DNA of 64,000 nucleotides from an uncultured Pseudovibrio sp. (GTDB taxonomy: Bacteria > Pseudomonadota > Alphaproteobacteria > Rhizobiales > Stappiaceae), in assembly GCA_947496145.1 (NCBI GenBank), contig CANMBS010000001.1, positions 62,001 through 126,000 of the forward strand. Reading direction: 5' to 3'. A program made the translations under genes and the position numbers. The notes beneath the pieces are model-generated. The model saw only the letters and a program-made list of their open reading frames with translations. It made no database searches and had not been told where the DNA came from. The number at the start of each line of letters is the position of its first letter. The first letter of the stretch is position 1. Below, in pieces: positions 8,493 to 17,466 of the stretch.

Positions 8493-9764
8493 ATGGTGGA
8501 CGATCCAAAGCAATTTTTAAAAGAGCTGTTTTCGGCTGCCATTAGCTCAGCTCAACCGGAAAAGTGCGTTCCAAAGTATCTTCCCGAAGTTCCCTCCGGG
8601 CGGTTGATTGTGATTGGGGCGGGCAAAGCATCTGCTGCTATGGCGCGGGCAGTCGAGGACAACTGGGATGGTGAGCTGAGCGGTCTTGTGGTCACGCGCT
8701 ATGGCTACAGTGTGCCTTGCCAGTCCATTGAGATTGTTGAGGCGGCCCATCCTGTGCCTGATCAGGTGGGGCTGACTGCTGCTCAACGTATGCTGGAGCT
8801 TACCTCTGACCTATCAGAGGATGACACGGTTCTATGTCTTATTTCCGGCGGTGGCTCTGCACTTTTGCCGCTGCCGTTTGACGGGCTTACTCTGGACGAC
8901 AAGCAGACTATCAATAAGGAGTTGTTGCGGTGCGGTGCAACGATCAGTGAGATAAACTGTGTGCGCCGTCATCTTTCGCAGATCAAAGGTGGGCGACTGG
9001 CGGCGGCCTGTTATCCTGCAAAACTGGTGAACCTGCTGATTTCTGATGTGCCGGGTGATGATCCTGTCAATATCGCCTCTGGCCCGACTGTTGGTGATCC
9101 GACCACCTGTGCTGACGCGCTGGCCATTGTGGAGCGCTACAAGATTATTTTGCCTGCTCGTGCATTGGAAATTTTGGAGAGCGGGGCGGGTGAGACTCCA
9201 GATGTGGACGACCCTCGTCTTGCCTGTGTTGAAACACACATAATTGCAACTCCGCAAATGGCTCTTGAGGTTGCGGCGGCTGTTGCAGAAGCTCTGGGCA
9301 TTTCAGCCTATATTTTAGGGGATAGCATTGAGGGCGAGGCAGCTGATGTGGGTGTGGTGATGGCAGGTATTGCCAGACAAGCTGCTACAAAGGGCCAGCC
9401 TTTCAAAACACCTTGTGTGCTGCTTTCTGGCGGAGAAACCACTGTCACGCTCACAGGTGATGGACGCGGCGGACGGAATGTGGAGTTTTTGCTGAGTTTT
9501 GCCGTGGCGATGGATGGGCTAAGCGGTGTTTATGCACTTGCCGGGGATACGGACGGGGTTGATGGAACCGAAGAAATCGCCGGGGCTTACTGCGATGGCT
9601 CGACGCTGAAGCGGGCATGGGAAAAAGGGATCACCCCACGCCTCTCACTTGCTAACAATGACGGGCATGGGTTCTTTGAGGCCATTGGGGACAGCATCAC
9701 TACCGGACCGACTTTGACCAATGTGAATGACTTTCGGGCGATCTTTATTGACGGGCCGGGTTAA
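8493..9764 (+). CDS. Glycerate 2-kinase (MOFRL family)
   Basis: A 423-residue DUF4147/MOFRL protein of the TtuD/GckA type, which phosphorylates D-glycerate to 2-phosphoglycerate. Older annotations call it hydroxypyruvate reductase. IVIGAGKASAAMA (about 40), LISGGGSALLPLP (about 118) and the C-terminal MOFRL segment with LLSGGETTVT and GDGRGGRNVE (about 308-330) are visible. It lies on the same strand as, and close behind, the hydroxyproline dehydratase, but the biochemical link is unclear. It could instead serve glyoxylate/glycerate formed from ureides. Confidence 0.9.
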   Translation: MVDDPKQFLKELFSAAISSAQPEKCVPKYLPEVPSGRLIVIGAGKASAAMARAVEDNWDGELSGLVVTRYGYSVPCQSIEIVEAAHPVPDQVGLTAAQRMLELTSDLSEDDTVLCLISGGGSALLPLPFDGLTLDDKQTINKELLRCGATISEINCVRRHLSQIKGGRLAAACYPAKLVNLLISDVPGDDPVNIASGPTVGDPTTCADALAIVERYKIILPARALEILESGAGETPDVDDPRLACVETHIIATPQMALEVAAAVAEALGISAYILGDSIEGEAADVGVVMAGIARQAATKGQPFKTPCVLLSGGETTVTLTGDGRGGRNVEFLLSFAVAMDGLSGVYALAGDTDGVDGTEEIAGAYCDGSTLKRAWEKGITPRLSLANNDGHGFFEAIGDSITTGPTLTNVNDFRAIFIDGPG

Positions 9765-9800
9765 CTGCCGGAGTGAGTTGGGTTTGCATCACTCCGGCAG
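9765..9800 (+). terminator. Hairpin after the glycerate kinase gene
   Basis: A perfect 12-bp inverted repeat (CTGCCGGAGTGA / TCACTCCGGCAG) with a 12-base loop starts at the stop codon. No T run follows on either strand, so it may act with Rho or protect the 3' end rather than being a classical terminator. It also sits downstream of the convergent small-protein gene. Confidence 0.5.
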
Positions 9801-9841
9801 GGTCTGGCTGACAGCTGTGTCACAGAAGGTGAGCAGGCGTA

Positions 9842-10231
9842 TCAATCGCTTGTGTCGCTGTCGTCTGAATCACTATCAGGATCAGTTACAGTTACGCCAA
9901 CCACCTTTGCAGGACGGACACCAGCACACGCTGGCCCCATGAGTGTGCGTTGTACATCTGCGTTGGAGTAATCGCGTCCCCGGATCGCTGGCACTTCGAC
10001 CATCCAGGGGCCTGTTGCGTCTGCTGGATTACCATTTTGGATCAGGGTTCTGTTGGGGAGGCAGCCAAGAATGTAATCATGCATCCTTGTAACGCCCGGA
10101 TTTCGCCCGCGACCGCCGAATGTGAAATTCAACTCATGATCAGTTGCTGCATAGGCTGTGTTTACAGGCATTACAGAGAGGCCAGCCAGCAAGGCGAGCA
10201 TTGCGATTTTGACGTGTTTTTCTGGTTTCAT
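9842..10231 (-). CDS. Small exported protein with acidic tail
   Basis: A 129-residue product starting at 10231 with a clear Sec signal peptide (hydrophobic core followed by NTAYA-A). The mature part has two cysteines, a glycine/asparagine-rich start and a low-complexity acidic tail (DPDSDSDDSDTSD). I do not recognise the family. It lies between the glycerate kinase gene and psd and shares their compact spacing, but its role cannot be inferred from context. Confidence 0.6.
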   Translation of the reverse strand: MKPEKHVKIAMLALLAGLSVMPVNTAYAATDHELNFTFGGRGRNPGVTRMHDYILGCLPNRTLIQNGNPADATGPWMVEVPAIRGRDYSNADVQRTLMGPACAGVRPAKVVGVTVTDPDSDSDDSDTSD

Positions 10232-10362
10232 GTTCTTCTGCTTTTTTGTTTTTGGAAGCACATCGCTTCGAAAACAAGACGCAAAAGAGCACGATCTGTG
10301 AACTTATCAGCCAACAGCAGGTGCTTGGCTATGTCAATGCTGTTGCCAGAGGCTCACGGGTC

Positions 10363-11256
10363 TCAGGCCAGCGTTGCGAAAGGCTGACCGACTTTGACCA
10401 GAGTTTCCTTGCCTGCTGCGCTGTTGGTGACCAGATCAGCGCTGAAGTTTATCATTCCCGGTTCAAACACCACGACAACGGTTGAGCCGCCGAATTTGAA
10501 GTAGCCCTTTTCCTCCATCTTCGCGACGCGGCCCTGCGTTTTGGTGTTGACGATACTGCCCACGCCAAATGCGCCGACCTCCACGTAGCACAGGGTGCCT
10601 GCTTTTTCGGTCTTTATCAGGGTGTAGCTGCGTTTGTTCTCGCCGAAGACGTCGGGGCCGGCGCCCAGTGCGATCGGGTTTACGGAGTGGTAGGCGCCTG
10701 CGATGTCTTTTGCCTTTACGATCTCGCCTGCGCAGGGGAAGTGGTAGCGGTGGTAGTCTGCCGGGCAGAGGCGCACGATTGCCAGTGCGCCGCCAATGTA
10801 GCGCTCTGCAATGCCGGGCAGCATTTTGCGGATTGAGAACCCATGGCCTTTGACGGGTACGAACGTGTCTTCCTCCAGCTTTGGGAAGACCAGAACGCGG
10901 CCATCCGCCGGGCTGACGATGGTGTCTTCTCCGCCATCAAACGGGCGTGCCCCCTCTTTCAGGTGACGGATGAAGAACTCGTTGAAGGACTTGAAGCTTT
11001 CCTGCGGGTCTGCGAATTCGTCCGTGTCGATGCTCAGCTCATCAATGGCGCTTTGGATTTTGCCTTTTGAGAGCGGGCTGTCGTAGTACCAGCCCATGGC
11101 GGTGCTGAGGGCGGAGGAACGGAACAGCAGTTTTTCGATGAGGCTGGAGCTGGAATCCTGATAGGCCCAGCGGATCCATTTTTCACCCAGCACGTTTTCC
11201 TGAAACTCTTTGCCAGTTTCGCGGTCTATTACGATGATGGGGTTATTCTCGGACAT
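10363..11256 (-). CDS. psd: Phosphatidylserine decarboxylase proenzyme
   Basis: A 297-residue enzyme that converts phosphatidylserine to phosphatidylethanolamine at the membrane. The fold is recognisable from SPADGRVL (about 115), the His-rich CPADYHRYHFPC segment (about 165) and the late FKFGGSTVVVVF. The self-cleavage motif that creates the pyruvoyl group reads GGST here in place of the commoner LGST. Cleavage before the serine is still expected. Length fits the long (non-rhizobial) PSD type. It stands alone, convergent with nothing obvious. Confidence 0.92.
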   Translation of the reverse strand: MSENNPIIVIDRETGKEFQENVLGEKWIRWAYQDSSSSLIEKLLFRSSALSTAMGWYYDSPLSKGKIQSAIDELSIDTDEFADPQESFKSFNEFFIRHLKEGARPFDGGEDTIVSPADGRVLVFPKLEEDTFVPVKGHGFSIRKMLPGIAERYIGGALAIVRLCPADYHRYHFPCAGEIVKAKDIAGAYHSVNPIALGAGPDVFGENKRSYTLIKTEKAGTLCYVEVGAFGVGSIVNTKTQGRVAKMEEKGYFKFGGSTVVVVFEPGMINFSADLVTNSAAGKETLVKVGQPFATLA

Positions 11257-11419
11257 TTTGCAGCCTTCTTCGCAGGATCACGAGGCTTTTCCTACGGGAG
11301 AGAGGCGCAGAACGCAAGGTGCGGCACCGCGAAATATAAGCGGTGTTTGAATGCGTTTTGAAAGACTTTTGTGCAAATCTGTCAGCCTGTGCTTTCGGAT
11401 TATTCGGGATTGGGCTGAG

Positions 11420-11908
11420 ATGAGACAGTTTTTCAATGCAGGTGTGTGCCTTGTTGCTTTTGCGGGTCTGGCGGCGTGCGAGACAACAACGGTAGGTGAA
11501 GGCCGTTTGGGTGGTAAGGCGGTGACGTTTCAGGTGGTTGAGAACACCTTTAGCGATGGCGCGGCAGAAGCGACTGCGACACTGCCAAACGGAACCGTGT
11601 ATACGGGCAAGCTGGTGACTGCGAAAACGGAGACCACCAATGTTGGCGAAGAGCCATTTGGTTATGGGTTTGGCGGGTTCGATGACTTTGATGGATTTGA
11701 CGACGGGTTCGACGATTTTGATGACGGGCCGTATTTCGTTTCCACCTTCTCAACCACCTACAGCCCCTATGCCAAGGGGGTTCTGTTCAGCGGCAAGCGG
11801 GCGATGCGGTGTGTGATTACGCTTTCCAATCCGGCTGGCGGTTTTGCTGATGGTGGTGTCGGGGGGTGCAAGCTTTCTGGCGGGGGCACAATTCCCGTAG
11901 AGTTTTAG
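11420..11908 (+). CDS. Lipoprotein, tandem paralog 1, with Asp/Phe/Gly repeat
   Basis: A 162-residue product. The start at 11420 gives a short hydrophobic leader ending in a lipobox (LAAC), so it is an expected lipoprotein. The mature part has a beta-rich N-terminal half (VTFQVVENTFSDG, then LPNGTVYTGKLVT), a striking run of FDD/FDG units around residues 88-105, and a C-terminal half with two cysteines. The next gene downstream is a clear paralog. The acidic run could bind metal ions. Function unknown. Confidence 0.7.
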   Translation: MRQFFNAGVCLVAFAGLAACETTTVGEGRLGGKAVTFQVVENTFSDGAAEATATLPNGTVYTGKLVTAKTETTNVGEEPFGYGFGGFDDFDGFDDGFDDFDDGPYFVSTFSTTYSPYAKGVLFSGKRAMRCVITLSNPAGGFADGGVGGCKLSGGGTIPVEF

Positions 11909-12055
11909 CGAGGCTGCATCGCTCTTACTGTGCTTTTTATAATTGCGAACGGTATTACCTTAAGTTACAGCCGCTTTATCAGGGTCTGGCTGTGTTGTGC
12001 GACCCCATTTATACACAGCCGGATATGGCAGTCAGTTTCGAGGTAAGCGAGAAAA

Positions 12056-12526
12056 ATGAAGACTATTTTACAGATCGGTGTGTGCGTTGCTGTGGCGGCA
12101 GTTGTGGCAGGTTGTCAGTCAACCACAACGGGGCAAGGCCGCGTTGTTAGCAAGACTGGCAAGAATTCTCAGAGCGTGACCTTTCAGGTAACCGAAGACT
12201 TTCTCAGCGATGGCGGTGCATCTGTTGTGGCAACGCTTTCCAATGGTGAGTTTTTCACCGGTAAACTGGTCACCGAGAAAAAGCAGACCGAGAGCTTTGA
12301 GGACGGGTCTATTTTTGATGCGGATGACGATGATGATTTTGGCGATGATTTCTATTCGTCCAGAACCTCAACCACCTACAGCTCTAAAGCCAAGGGTGTG
12401 TTGTTCAGTGCGGCGCGTTCTATGCAGTGTCAGGTCACTCTAAGCGACCCAAGCACCGGCTTTAGTGCTGGTGGTGTCGGCCAGTGTAAGATTTCAACCG
12501 GCGAGAATGTTCCGGTTCAGTTTTAA
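12056..12526 (+). CDS. Lipoprotein, tandem paralog 2, acidic loop
   Basis: A 156-residue paralog of the preceding gene with a lipobox ending in VAGC. It shares VTFQVTEDFLSDGG, LSNGEFFTGKLVTEK, TSTTYSSKAKGVLFS and the C-terminal GVGQCKIS segment. The Phe/Asp repeat is replaced by a shorter run of aspartates (DADDDDDFGDD). So the scaffold is conserved while the acidic insertion varies. The 147-bp gap suggests a tandem duplication with a separate start site. No function known to me. Confidence 0.7.
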   Translation: MKTILQIGVCVAVAAVVAGCQSTTTGQGRVVSKTGKNSQSVTFQVTEDFLSDGGASVVATLSNGEFFTGKLVTEKKQTESFEDGSIFDADDDDDFGDDFYSSRTSTTYSSKAKGVLFSAARSMQCQVTLSDPSTGFSAGGVGQCKISTGENVPVQF

Positions 12527-12543
12527 ACCGGACCACTTCAAAA

Positions 12544-12572
12544 TGCCTGAGAAGCTTGTTGCCTCTCAGGCA
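12544..12572. terminator. Hairpin between convergent genes
   Basis: A nine-pair inverted repeat (TGCCTGAGA / TCTCAGGCA) with an 11-base loop sits just after the lipoprotein stop and before the convergent gene ending at 12586. It lacks a T run, so the terminator call is tentative. Confidence 0.4.
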
Positions 12573-12585
12573 AGTCTGGCGGAGG

Positions 12586-12876
12586 TTATACCTCTACCAC
12601 CTCTTTATGCTTGTTGGAGTTTTTGGAGGCTTTCGGGTAAGTATCGAGCAATTGCGATATTACCACGCTACTTTCCTGCACATTTTCAATGTGGCTGCGC
12701 ACAGTATCAAACAGCGTTAGCAACGCTTCATATTCCTGCGTGTGCTCCATGCGCTCACTCATTACCACACTCATGGAATAGAGCAGATTTTTAATGTGGC
12801 TGGAGGACAGGCTGAGCTGGTCCACTTCATTGCGAAGGGACTTATGGGCACTTTTCTCATCTTCAGTATTGGTCAT
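12586..12876 (-). CDS. Small helical cytoplasmic protein, unknown
   Basis: A 96-residue product starting at 12876 after GAGAAGG. It is polar and predicted largely helical (heptad-like stretches such as LRNEVDQLSLSSSHIKNLL), with no signal peptide and no cysteines. The frame is open for another 63 codons upstream, but that part is of non-protein-like composition and the ribosome site favours the short form. I recognise no family. Confidence 0.5.
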   Translation of the reverse strand: MTNTEDEKSAHKSLRNEVDQLSLSSSHIKNLLYSMSVVMSERMEHTQEYEALLTLFDTVRSHIENVQESSVVISQLLDTYPKASKNSNKHKEVVEV

Positions 12877-13242
12877 CGTAAAGCCTTCTCTGTTGGCTCG
12901 GTTGACAAGCCACTCGACAGAAAGCTTTCGACGGCCCACTGGCGAGCGGGAGGTTCGAAACCTGACAGAGACAGGCGGGTTTATTCCCCCGCTAAGGGTA
13001 TTGTATTCACCGCCCTCCCGCCCATAAGCGAGAGATTGCGTAAAGAGACCTAACTCCAGACACAAAAAGACCGCCTAAAACGGCAGCGGTGACCGCTCTG
13101 TGAGAGGTTTCGACGCCTCGGTGTGAAGATGGGCTGTATTTCTGCGCGTGTCAATGAGGGAAGTGGGGTTACCCCATGATGGGGTAGTAAGAATACCCCG
13201 GCGAACCAAGCCGCCGGGAGTGTTTTACGTCGTGACGTCTGT
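12877..13242. other. Intergenic stretch with palindrome and hairpin
   Basis: I see no credible gene here. It contains TACCCC/GGGGTA as a tight palindrome near 13170-13186, and further right the hairpin following the RTX gene. The left part should hold the promoter of the small helical protein gene. Confidence 0.5.
13197..13218 (-). terminator. Candidate terminator of the RTX gene
   Basis: CCCGGCG / CGCCGGG form a seven-pair stem with an eight-base loop, 25 bases beyond the stop codon on the minus strand. The following bases are only moderately T-rich on that strand. Confidence 0.45.
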
Positions 13243-16005
13243 TTATCCGATGAAAGCAAAGTCATCCTGATGCAGGTTGGAAAGGGTGACGCCTTCAAGA
13301 GTGATGGAGTTGCCAGCATCAAGCGTGATCACCGTGTTTGCACCATCCTGCTCAGCGGCAGCAATCACCGCATCGAAGTCAGCAAAGAGTGATGTTGCAA
13401 ACTCGATGACGTCTGCTCCTTCAGTGCCTGCTGCAAAGTCTTTGATGGTGTCGTGACCTGTGTCTTCAGTATTAAACACAAACGTATCTTTGCCTTCGCC
13501 ACCACGGAGAATATCGTCACCACCATTGCCAGTGATGGTATCATTTCCGTCACCACCCTTGAGGTCTTCCGCTGCATCACTGCCAATGATCTTCAGTGGA
13601 GCTGTGTCAAAGGTTTCCATCTCAGCCGGGCCTGTTGGCTCATAGACTGTCCCATCCGCACCAACATAGTTTCCATCTGCATCCGGCGTGAAGACGTAGA
13701 CAGCGCCAGCGGCCTTTCCATTGTTATCGTCTCCTGTGGCCCCAACTGTAATTACGCCATCTTCATTGATCGAGATTGATGATCCGAAATATTTGCGGCT
13801 TGCGATGTCATAGGCCGTAAGCATGATTTCCGAATAACCACCCGAACCATCTGGTACATACACAAACACTGCACCGTGGAAGGCGGTATTGTTAGAACCA
13901 GGCGTAGCATCATACCACATGGCCGTCGCCACAATTACGCCAGCGCTGTTGACTGCGACTTCTTTCCCATAATTAACGTGTTCGATACCTAATATCTTCG
14001 AATATGAATAATTGCCGTTTCCATCCGGTTTAAAGATGTACACTGCTTCGTCTTTATCCGGCTCATTAAAGTGATCGGGTTTAGGATTAGCAATCACAAT
14101 ACTACCATCATTTGTAACCACACCAGTTCTGCCAAAACCATAGCCTGAATCGGGAGTAGTCAGCTGCAATTCTGTGTAACTGCCAGAGCCGTCGGGCATT
14201 AAGATGCGAGCAAAATTGTCTGATCCCTTGAGAAAAACAACTCCATCGTCATTGATGCTCACACCAGTGTAGCTACTACCGGGAACTTGAAATGCCGTAT
14301 AACCACCTGATTCATCCGGAGTGAAGATCGTTATATTTTGGTTTCCATCGCGTAAAACTTGCTTGGAAACAACGATGACACCGTTATTATTAATTGATAA
14401 AGATCTTCCAAATTTATCTGCTTCAGCACCGTCAGGGGCAGCCAGCTTGGTTTCTGAATAGGTTCCATCTTCTCTTGGAGTGAATACATAAATTAAACCT
14501 TCGGTACGATCTTCATTGGTGCGATTTGCCGCACTAGCCACAATCACACCAGAGTTGTTTATTGCAACAGCTTCGCCAAAGCGATTTTGTGCAATCCCAT
14601 TGGATGCTATCAGTTTGGTCTCGCTGTAACCATCTCCATCTGGCGTATAGACATAAACAGAACCGGTGTTTTCACCTTTGTCATCGTCAGTGCGAGCTCC
14701 GACAACGATTACCCCATGATCATTAACTTGAGCATCCGCACCAAACTGGTCAGCTTCCTCACCATCAGAGGCAATAATCTTGAATGGCTTGTTTTCTAGG
14801 TCACTTTCGCCATTAATCGTGACTGAGATGGTTTCTGTAGAGCTTTTGCCTGCGTTGTCTGTGACTGTGTAGGTGAAGCTGTCAGTGGCGGTTTCTCCGT
14901 TCTCCAGTTGGTCGAACTTGCCGTTTGGATCGTAGGTAAAGGTGCCGTCGTCGTTGAGCGTCACAGTGCCTGTGGTACTGCTTGTGTCGACGGTAAATGT
15001 GTGTGTGTCAGATTTATCCGGGTCGGCAAAATCCGGGGTGATTACAAGTGGTTTGCTTTCGGTGGTGCTAACAGTCATTGCAGACGCGACAGGTGCATCG
15101 TTTCGGCCTGTCACTGTAATGGTCACGGTGTCGGTGTCGCTTGCTCCGAAGCTGTCAGTCACTGTGTAAGTAAATGTGGTGGTCGCGGTTTCACCGGCTG
15201 CCAGATAATCGAAGCCCACGCTTGGGTCATACTCAAAAACACCTTCACCCGTCTCTGTTAAAGTTCCTATCAGGTCCGCAGTGTTAAGCGAATACGTATG
15301 CGTGTCACCCACATCCGGATCATGGAAAATAGTACGGAACACTATTTTCTTATCTTCGTTGGTGGTGAACTCATACGGGAAAGTGTCAGGAGAGGTATTG
15401 TTGTCAACGCCGTTGATTGTAACCGTCACGGTTTCGGTTGAGCTTTCTCCAGCTGCGTCTGTTACTGTGTAGGTAAAGGTATCCGTGGCGGTTTCACCAG
15501 CCCCGAGGTGATCGAACATTCCATCCGGATTATAAGAGAATGTTCCATCCGCATTTACTGTCACACTGCCAACGGTGCCAGTTGTATTTACGGTGAAGCT
15601 GTGAGTGTCGTTCTGATCCGGATCAGTCACACTGGGAAGGATGGTGAGCGAGGTGTTTTCGTCGGTCTCCACCGCTACTGCTGCTGCAACTGGAGCGTCA
15701 TTGTGCCCGGTGATGGTTACAGTCACTGTTGAGGTGGAGCTTTCGCCTTCGGCATCGGTCACTGTGTACGAAAACGTATCAGTTGCCGTTTCACCTGGAG
15801 AAAGATAATCAAACGCTACTCCCGGGTTATAGTGGAATGTGTCATCACTCACCACCGTTCCTGAGCCGACCATTTCAGCTGTATTCAGAACCAGAGAATG
15901 TATATCTATGAGGTCAGCGTCCTGAAAGATAACGCGAATTGCTATTATTCCATTCTCCGCTGCATTGACTGAAACAGGGGATGAAACTGGTGCATTGTTT
16001 GGCAT
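13243..16005 (-). CDS. Large repeat protein with four VCBS/cadherin-like domains, seven-blade-like repeats and RTX tail
   Basis: A 920-residue, probably type I-secreted or surface protein without a Sec signal. Residues 1-400 are four copies of a domain about 100 residues long, each ending in a TFTYTVTD...STETVTVTI-type strand and separated by HNDAPVA-like linkers (VCBS/tandem-95 type). Residues about 405-790 hold repeated units of the form NDDGVIVVGA...GSVYVYTPDG...YSETKL, resembling FG-GAP propeller blades. Residues 817-845 carry RTX nonapeptides (GGDGNDTIT, NGGDDILRG, GGEGKDTFVF) followed by the usual C-terminal secretion region. AGGAG precedes the ATG. No type I secretion genes are nearby. 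Role in adhesion is likely, ligand unknown. Confidence 0.85.
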   Translation of the reverse strand: MPNNAPVSSPVSVNAAENGIIAIRVIFQDADLIDIHSLVLNTAEMVGSGTVVSDDTFHYNPGVAFDYLSPGETATDTFSYTVTDAEGESSTSTVTVTITGHNDAPVAAAVAVETDENTSLTILPSVTDPDQNDTHSFTVNTTGTVGSVTVNADGTFSYNPDGMFDHLGAGETATDTFTYTVTDAAGESSTETVTVTINGVDNNTSPDTFPYEFTTNEDKKIVFRTIFHDPDVGDTHTYSLNTADLIGTLTETGEGVFEYDPSVGFDYLAAGETATTTFTYTVTDSFGASDTDTVTITVTGRNDAPVASAMTVSTTESKPLVITPDFADPDKSDTHTFTVDTSSTTGTVTLNDDGTFTYDPNGKFDQLENGETATDSFTYTVTDNAGKSSTETISVTINGESDLENKPFKIIASDGEEADQFGADAQVNDHGVIVVGARTDDDKGENTGSVYVYTPDGDGYSETKLIASNGIAQNRFGEAVAINNSGVIVASAANRTNEDRTEGLIYVFTPREDGTYSETKLAAPDGAEADKFGRSLSINNNGVIVVSKQVLRDGNQNITIFTPDESGGYTAFQVPGSSYTGVSINDDGVVFLKGSDNFARILMPDGSGSYTELQLTTPDSGYGFGRTGVVTNDGSIVIANPKPDHFNEPDKDEAVYIFKPDGNGNYSYSKILGIEHVNYGKEVAVNSAGVIVATAMWYDATPGSNNTAFHGAVFVYVPDGSGGYSEIMLTAYDIASRKYFGSSISINEDGVITVGATGDDNNGKAAGAVYVFTPDADGNYVGADGTVYEPTGPAEMETFDTAPLKIIGSDAAEDLKGGDGNDTITGNGGDDILRGGEGKDTFVFNTEDTGHDTIKDFAAGTEGADVIEFATSLFADFDAVIAAAEQDGANTVITLDAGNSITLEGVTLSNLHQDDFAFIG

Positions 16006-16137
16006 TAAACTTACTCCTAGAGATGCACTGCAACTCTAGGGGCAAAATGCTTGCGCTAAACTTGTGGTTGCATATCTGACTTAGTTCAGCGACTCTTGTA
16101 AGAGGGCAAGTTTTGCTTTTGGAGGCAATAAACAGAA

Positions 16138-16161
16138 AGCCTCAGGGGCTGGCCCGAGGCT
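16138..16161 (-). terminator. Terminator of the small exported protein gene
   Basis: AGCCTC / GAGGCT stem with a GC-rich loop. On the minus strand it is followed by TTCTGTTT, about 85 bases after the stop of the gene at 16246. The plus strand also has a TTTTT run, so it may work both ways. Confidence 0.55.
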
Positions 16162-16245
16162 TTTTGGCTTTGTGTTGGATGGCAAGGTGCATGCCCAGGA
16201 AGACAGTTTTACAAGAACCTCGTTATCCTCATGGGAGCTTTACTG

Positions 16246-16614
16246 CTATTCGCAGGCACCACTTGTTGCCCGGACGACATCATCGACGGACAAGTCAATT
16301 TCGGCACCGTTGAAGCTTGCCTCAATATCGTTATTGCCAATGTTTACAATGCCACCAGTAAAGACACATGTTACTTCTGGATGACCATCTACCGCCGCAA
16401 CGACTATTCTTTTGATAACGAGTTCTTCTCCCGGTGTCGTTCTCTCATCATCTGCCGGGATTACCGTCTGACCGGCGTTTTGATAGTGTACAGTTATATC
16501 CCGATCCAGAGTATTTTTAATGTCAGCCTCGTCTACTCGAATACGTGCTGCTGATACGTCTGTTACGGCTCCGATTGTAAAAGCCATACATGCTGCATAG
16601 AAGAGCGATTTCAT
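16246..16614 (-). CDS. Small exported protein, unknown
   Basis: A 122-residue product with a signal peptide (cleavage expected after DVSA) preceded by AAGGAA. The mature region is rich in beta-prone stretches and has two cysteines, one in VTCVFTGG and one at the extreme C-terminus. I do not recognise the family. It lies upstream of the RTX gene on the same strand, 240 bases away with a terminator between, so co-transcription is unlikely. Confidence 0.6.
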   Translation of the reverse strand: MKSLFYAACMAFTIGAVTDVSAARIRVDEADIKNTLDRDITVHYQNAGQTVIPADDERTTPGEELVIKRIVVAAVDGHPEVTCVFTGGIVNIGNNDIEASFNGAEIDLSVDDVVRATSGACE

Positions 16615-16806
16615 ATCTTATTCCTTCTTTAGCTCTATAAATTGCGAAGTCAGAAAAACACAATTTATAGTAGATGAAATGAAGGCCTGAGATCGAAATA
16701 CTGAGAGAAATAACGGGGAGCGCTTTCTATTTTTTAAAGAGATGCAGGGAGGCCGTGTTGCTCGCGTGCCATCTCCCCCAGGGCCAAAACTCAGATGGTC
16801 TGCTGT

Positions 16807-17265
16807 CTATTCCACTTTTTCCGGCATGCCTTTACCGTTGTTCCACCAGCGGTTTGGGTTGGTGCTGTTTGGATCGTAGGCGGCGCGGCTGGCCCAGTCT
16901 TCGCGCAGGAAGATGACGGGTTCCTCATAATGGTGAACCCAGATGATGGCGTCCATAACTTTTTCGAGGATTTTCGGGTCGCGCTCGATGGAGATTTTCA
17001 GCTCCACCATGGGGTAGGTTTCTGTCATGCCAGCCTCAAACCCTTCAATATGGGTTGTGGTGGTTGAGTTTGGCTCGGGTTGTGCGGTTTCCTTACCAAC
17101 AGCGGAGATGCTGGCATTGCGCTGATAGCGCCCGAAACTTAAAGGATGCACTTTCATAACCGCATCCAGAATGCGGTCCGTATCTTCCGGCAGGGTCTGG
17201 ATTTCAATTGTCCAGACTGGTTCAAACCGCCCGGATTTAGCTTTGTATGCAGACAGATCGTTCAC
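16807..17265 (-). CDS. Conserved hypothetical protein, possible PII/CutA-like fold
   Basis: A 152-residue cytoplasmic protein. Two similar halves can be made out: EPVWTIEIQTLPEDTDRILDAV and a second unit with LEKVMDAIIWVHHYEEPVIF. The HHYEEP element recalls the HPYEEP motif of CutA/NIF3-type ferredoxin-like domains, which is why I suggest a PII/CutA-like fold. This is a motif impression only. The stop lies 12 bases from the following small membrane protein, so the two read as a pair. Confidence 0.6.
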   Translation of the reverse strand: MNDLSAYKAKSGRFEPVWTIEIQTLPEDTDRILDAVMKVHPLSFGRYQRNASISAVGKETAQPEPNSTTTTHIEGFEAGMTETYPMVELKISIERDPKILEKVMDAIIWVHHYEEPVIFLREDWASRAAYDPNSTNPNRWWNNGKGMPEKVE

Positions 17266-17277
17266 TGTTGTTGCCCC

Positions 17278-17466
17278 TCACTCATCGTTTTGCTTCTTGC
17301 CACGCAATGTACTGGTCATGCCGATAAGCCCCACGGCGCAGATGAAAAGCCCTGCGATCACGTTAAACAGCGTGCCCTGATAAAACGAGGTGTAGGCGAA
17401 GTAAGCCCCGTAGGCGGTAACGAAGCATATGATCAGCATATACAATAGCTTACGGAACCTGCGCAT
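17278..17466 (-). CDS. Small membrane protein, two helices
   Basis: A 62-residue product with two hydrophobic segments (about 9-27 and 34-52), a basic N-terminus and a charged tail (RGKKQNDE). It lies directly upstream of, and probably in one transcript with, the PII/CutA-like gene. No family recognised. The composition supports a genuine inner-membrane peptide, but small size limits certainty. Confidence 0.5.
   Translation of the reverse strand: MRRFRKLLYMLIICFVTAYGAYFAYTSFYQGTLFNVIAGLFICAVGLIGMTSTLRGKKQNDE

Noticed and set aside
10569-10853. An arginine/serine-rich frame opposite psd
   Set aside because: Composition is a GC-strand artefact of the decarboxylase gene.
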